Shown one piece after another: positions 21,734 to 23,621 of a DNA stretch of 23,621 nt. The DNA lies in assembly GCA_035464115.1 (NCBI GenBank), contig DATHSN010000218.1, positions 1-23,621 on the forward strand. Direction: 5' to 3'. The notes beneath the pieces are model-generated. The model was not told the DNA's origin. It did not search any database and worked only from the letters and a program-made list of their open reading frames with translations. This DNA comes from DATHSN01 sp035464115 (lineage in GTDB: Bacteria > Actinomycetota > Acidimicrobiia > Acidimicrobiales > SKKL01). Every line of letters begins with the position of its first letter. Position 1 is the first letter of the stretch. The position numbers were made by a program, and so were the translations under genes.

Positions 21734-22689
21734 TGGCCGGCGGTCAAGAACGCGCCCTGCGGCGCCGCATCTCCTCGGTCCAGTCGACCAAGAAGATCAC
21801 GCGCGCCATGGAGCTCATCGCCGCCACCCGGGTCGTCAAGGCCCAGCAGCGGGCGTCCCAGGCGCGCCCCTACGCCGAGCAGATCACCGGCGTCATCCAG
21901 GACCTCGCCGCCGGCGGGGCCAGCGTCGACCACCCGCTCCTGCGCCAGCACGACGAGGTGAAGAAGGTGGCCTTCGTGGTCATCACCTCGGACCGCGGCC
22001 TCGCCGGCGCCTACAACTCGTCGGTCATCCGCGCCGCCGAGCGGGCGGTCAACGCCAACCGGGCCGAGGGGCGCGACTACTCGCTGGTCATCATCGGCAA
22101 GAAGGCCGAGACCTACTTCCGGTTCCGCAACTACCGCATCGACGCCGCCTACACCGGCATGAGCGACACCCCCACCTTCGAGCACGCCCGTGAGGTGGCC
22201 GAGACCATCAGCGACCTGTTCATCGACGGCGACGTCGACCGGGTCGAGCTCGTCTACACCCGCTTCATCTCGGCGGGTTCCCAGCAGGTCGTCGTGCGTC
22301 GGTTCCTCCCCCTGCAGACCCGCGAGGGCACCGAGGACGAGGCAGCCATGGCCGGGTTCGAGTTCGAGCCGTCGCCCGAGGGCGTGCTCACCGCGCTGCT
22401 GCCCCGCTACGTCGAGGCCCGCTTGTTCGCCGCCCTGCTCGATGCCGCCGCGTCGGAGCACGCGAGCCGCCAGCGGGCCATGAAGGCGGCCACCGACAAC
22501 GCCGAAGAGCTCATCATCAAGCTCAGCCGAGCCATGAACCGAGCCCGCCAGGACGCCATCACCACCGAGATCATGGAGATCGTCGGCGGCGCCGAGGCGC
22601 TGCGCCAGGACGCGACCGACCCCGAGGACACCCTCGTCGATCACCTGACGCCGCCCGAGCTGCTGCCCGAGCTCCTCGACCGCAAGTAG
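21733..22689 (+). CDS. atpG: ATP synthase F1 subunit gamma
   Basis: Gamma is the central rotor shaft that couples c-ring rotation to the catalytic sites. It has 318 residues, longer than the E. coli form (about 287). The N-terminal helix ALRRRISSVQSTKKITRAME and the C-terminal helix LIIKLSRAMNRARQDAITTEIMEIVGGAEAL form the coiled-coil shaft. ITSDRGLAGAYNSSVIR is the conserved central block. A loop after VVRRFLPLQ, with an acidic REGTEDEAA stretch, and a short tail (VDHLTPPELLPELLDRK) account for the extra length. The GTG start shares a base with the atpA stop, so translation is coupled. AGGAG overlapping the stop serves atpD. Confidence 0.97.
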
Positions 22690-22703
22690 GAGAACCCCGC
22701 GCC

Positions 22704-23621
22704 ATGACCGTCACCGAGCCCACCGCCACCCCCCTGAAGGAGGGCCGCGTCGTCGGCATCGCCGGCCCGGTCGTCGACGTCGAGTTCCCGCCCGACGCGC
22801 TCCCCGAGATCAACTCCGCCGTGTCGATGACCCTCGAGATCGACGGCAACCCCGTCGAGGTCCGCGCCGAGGTCGCCCAGCAGATCGGGCACAACCGGGT
22901 GCGGGCCATCTGCCTCAAGCCCACCGACGGCCTGGTGCGCGGCGCCGTGGTGCGCAACACCGGTGAGGGCATCACCGTGCCGGTCGGCGACGCCGTGCTC
23001 GGCCACGTGTTCAACGTCATCGGCGAGCCCCTCGACGTCGACGACATCGGCGAGGTCGCCACCCGCTGGGAGATCCACCGCCCGGCCCCCGACTTCGACA
23101 CGCTCGAGCCCAAGGCCCAGATGTTCGAGACGGGCATCAAGGTCATCGACCTGCTCACCCCCTACCTGCAGGGCGGCAAGATCGGCCTGTTCGGCGGTGC
23201 CGGCGTGGGCAAGACCGTGCTCATCACCGAGATGATCCGCCGCGTGGCCCAGAACCACGGCGGTGTGTCGGTGTTCGCCGGGGTGGGCGAGCGCACCCGT
23301 GAGGGCACCGACCTGTTCATCGAGATGGGCGAGTCGGGCGTGCTCGAGAAGGCCGCCCTGTTGTTCGGCCAGATGGACGAGCCCCCGGGCGTGCGCCTGC
23401 GGGTCGCCCTGTCGGCGCTCACCATGGCCGAGTACTTCCGCGACGTGCAGCAGCAGGACGTGCTGCTGTTCATCGACAACATCTTCCGGTTCGTGCAGGC
23501 CGGCTCCGAGGTGTCCACCCTCCTCGGCCGCATGCCATCGGCTGTGGGCTACCAGCCCACCCTGGCCGACGAGATGGGCCAGCTCCAGGAGCGCATCACC
23601 TCCACCCGCGGTCGGTCGATC
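22704..23621 (+). CDS. atpD: ATP synthase F1 subunit beta, N-terminal part (3' end outside window)
   Basis: Beta holds the catalytic nucleotide sites of F1. The first 306 codons are present and the frame is open to the window end. The beta-barrel domain begins GRVVGIAGPVVDVEFPPDALPEI; Walker A is GGAGVGKT (164-171) with Lys170, followed by GVGERTREGTDLF with the conserved Glu-Arg and LLFIDNIFRFVQAGSEVS as Walker B region. The N-terminus MTVTEPTATPLKEG is slightly longer than in E. coli. ATG at 22704 follows AGGAG (22688-22692) by 11 nt and the atpG stop by 14 nt. The remaining third, including the DELSEED region, and atpC would lie downstream. Confidence 0.98.
   Translation, partial: MTVTEPTATPLKEGRVVGIAGPVVDVEFPPDALPEINSAVSMTLEIDGNPVEVRAEVAQQIGHNRVRAICLKPTDGLVRGAVVRNTGEGITVPVGDAVLGHVFNVIGEPLDVDDIGEVATRWEIHRPAPDFDTLEPKAQMFETGIKVIDLLTPYLQGGKIGLFGGAGVGKTVLITEMIRRVAQNHGGVSVFAGVGERTREGTDLFIEMGESGVLEKAALLFGQMDEPPGVRLRVALSALTMAEYFRDVQQQDVLLFIDNIFRFVQAGSEVSTLLGRMPSAVGYQPTLADEMGQLQERITSTRGRSI

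Overview
The window is a dense, very GC-rich bacterial segment with almost no intergenic space, and 16 of the 24 genes whose start is visible begin with GTG. Gene order, Rho with a long polar insert, an RpiB of the mycobacterial (Cys-less) type and a thiolase-like TLP1 protein point to Actinomycetota. I infer a lineage outside the Mycobacteriales, possibly Acidimicrobiia. The backbone lysA-hom-thrC-X-rho-rpmE-prfA-prmC-...-wecA-atpI-atpBEFHAGD follows, from memory, the order of Mycobacterium tuberculosis Rv1293-Rv1310. The rpiB-glyA pair before the ATP synthase genes also recalls the Bacillus order. This is therefore an old housekeeping block, not a genomic island. I saw no tRNA, rRNA, CRISPR array, insertion sequence or phage gene.

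Layout. (1) 1-4724: lysine/threonine biosynthesis, namely the 3' part of lysA, then hom, thrC and an ApgM-like metalloenzyme in the place where thrB (homoserine kinase) is expected. (2) 4725-10172: transcription termination and translation, namely rho with a leader of about 215 nt, rpmE, an unrecognised 338-residue protein, prfA and prmC. (3) 10173-12170: a stand-alone cyclic-nucleotide-binding domain protein converging on a catalytically degenerate thiolase-like protein on the minus strand. (4) 12219-15167: rpiB-glyA-wecA, apparently one operon. (5) 15028-16640: a divergent EamA transporter/MarR regulator pair sharing a short operator-like spacer; the transporter's 3' end overlaps wecA antisense. 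(6) 16641-23621: the F-type ATP synthase operon atpZ-atpI-atpB-atpE-atpF-atpH-atpA-atpG-atpD, with atpD cut by the window end (the epsilon gene would lie beyond).

The most interesting points are: the ApgM-family protein replacing ThrB between thrC and rho; a set of genes whose GTG start lies 6-7 nt after a -10-like hexamer, suggesting leaderless mRNAs; an ATP synthase b subunit with a signal-peptide-like N-terminus and a two-cysteine extracytoplasmic segment; a perfect 12-bp palindrome over the atp promoter; and a stem-loop just before rho. Between them the genes make lysine and threonine precursors, end transcription and translation, feed one-carbon and pentose metabolism, start cell-envelope glycan synthesis and make ATP. 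There is no stretch over 300 bases without a gene.
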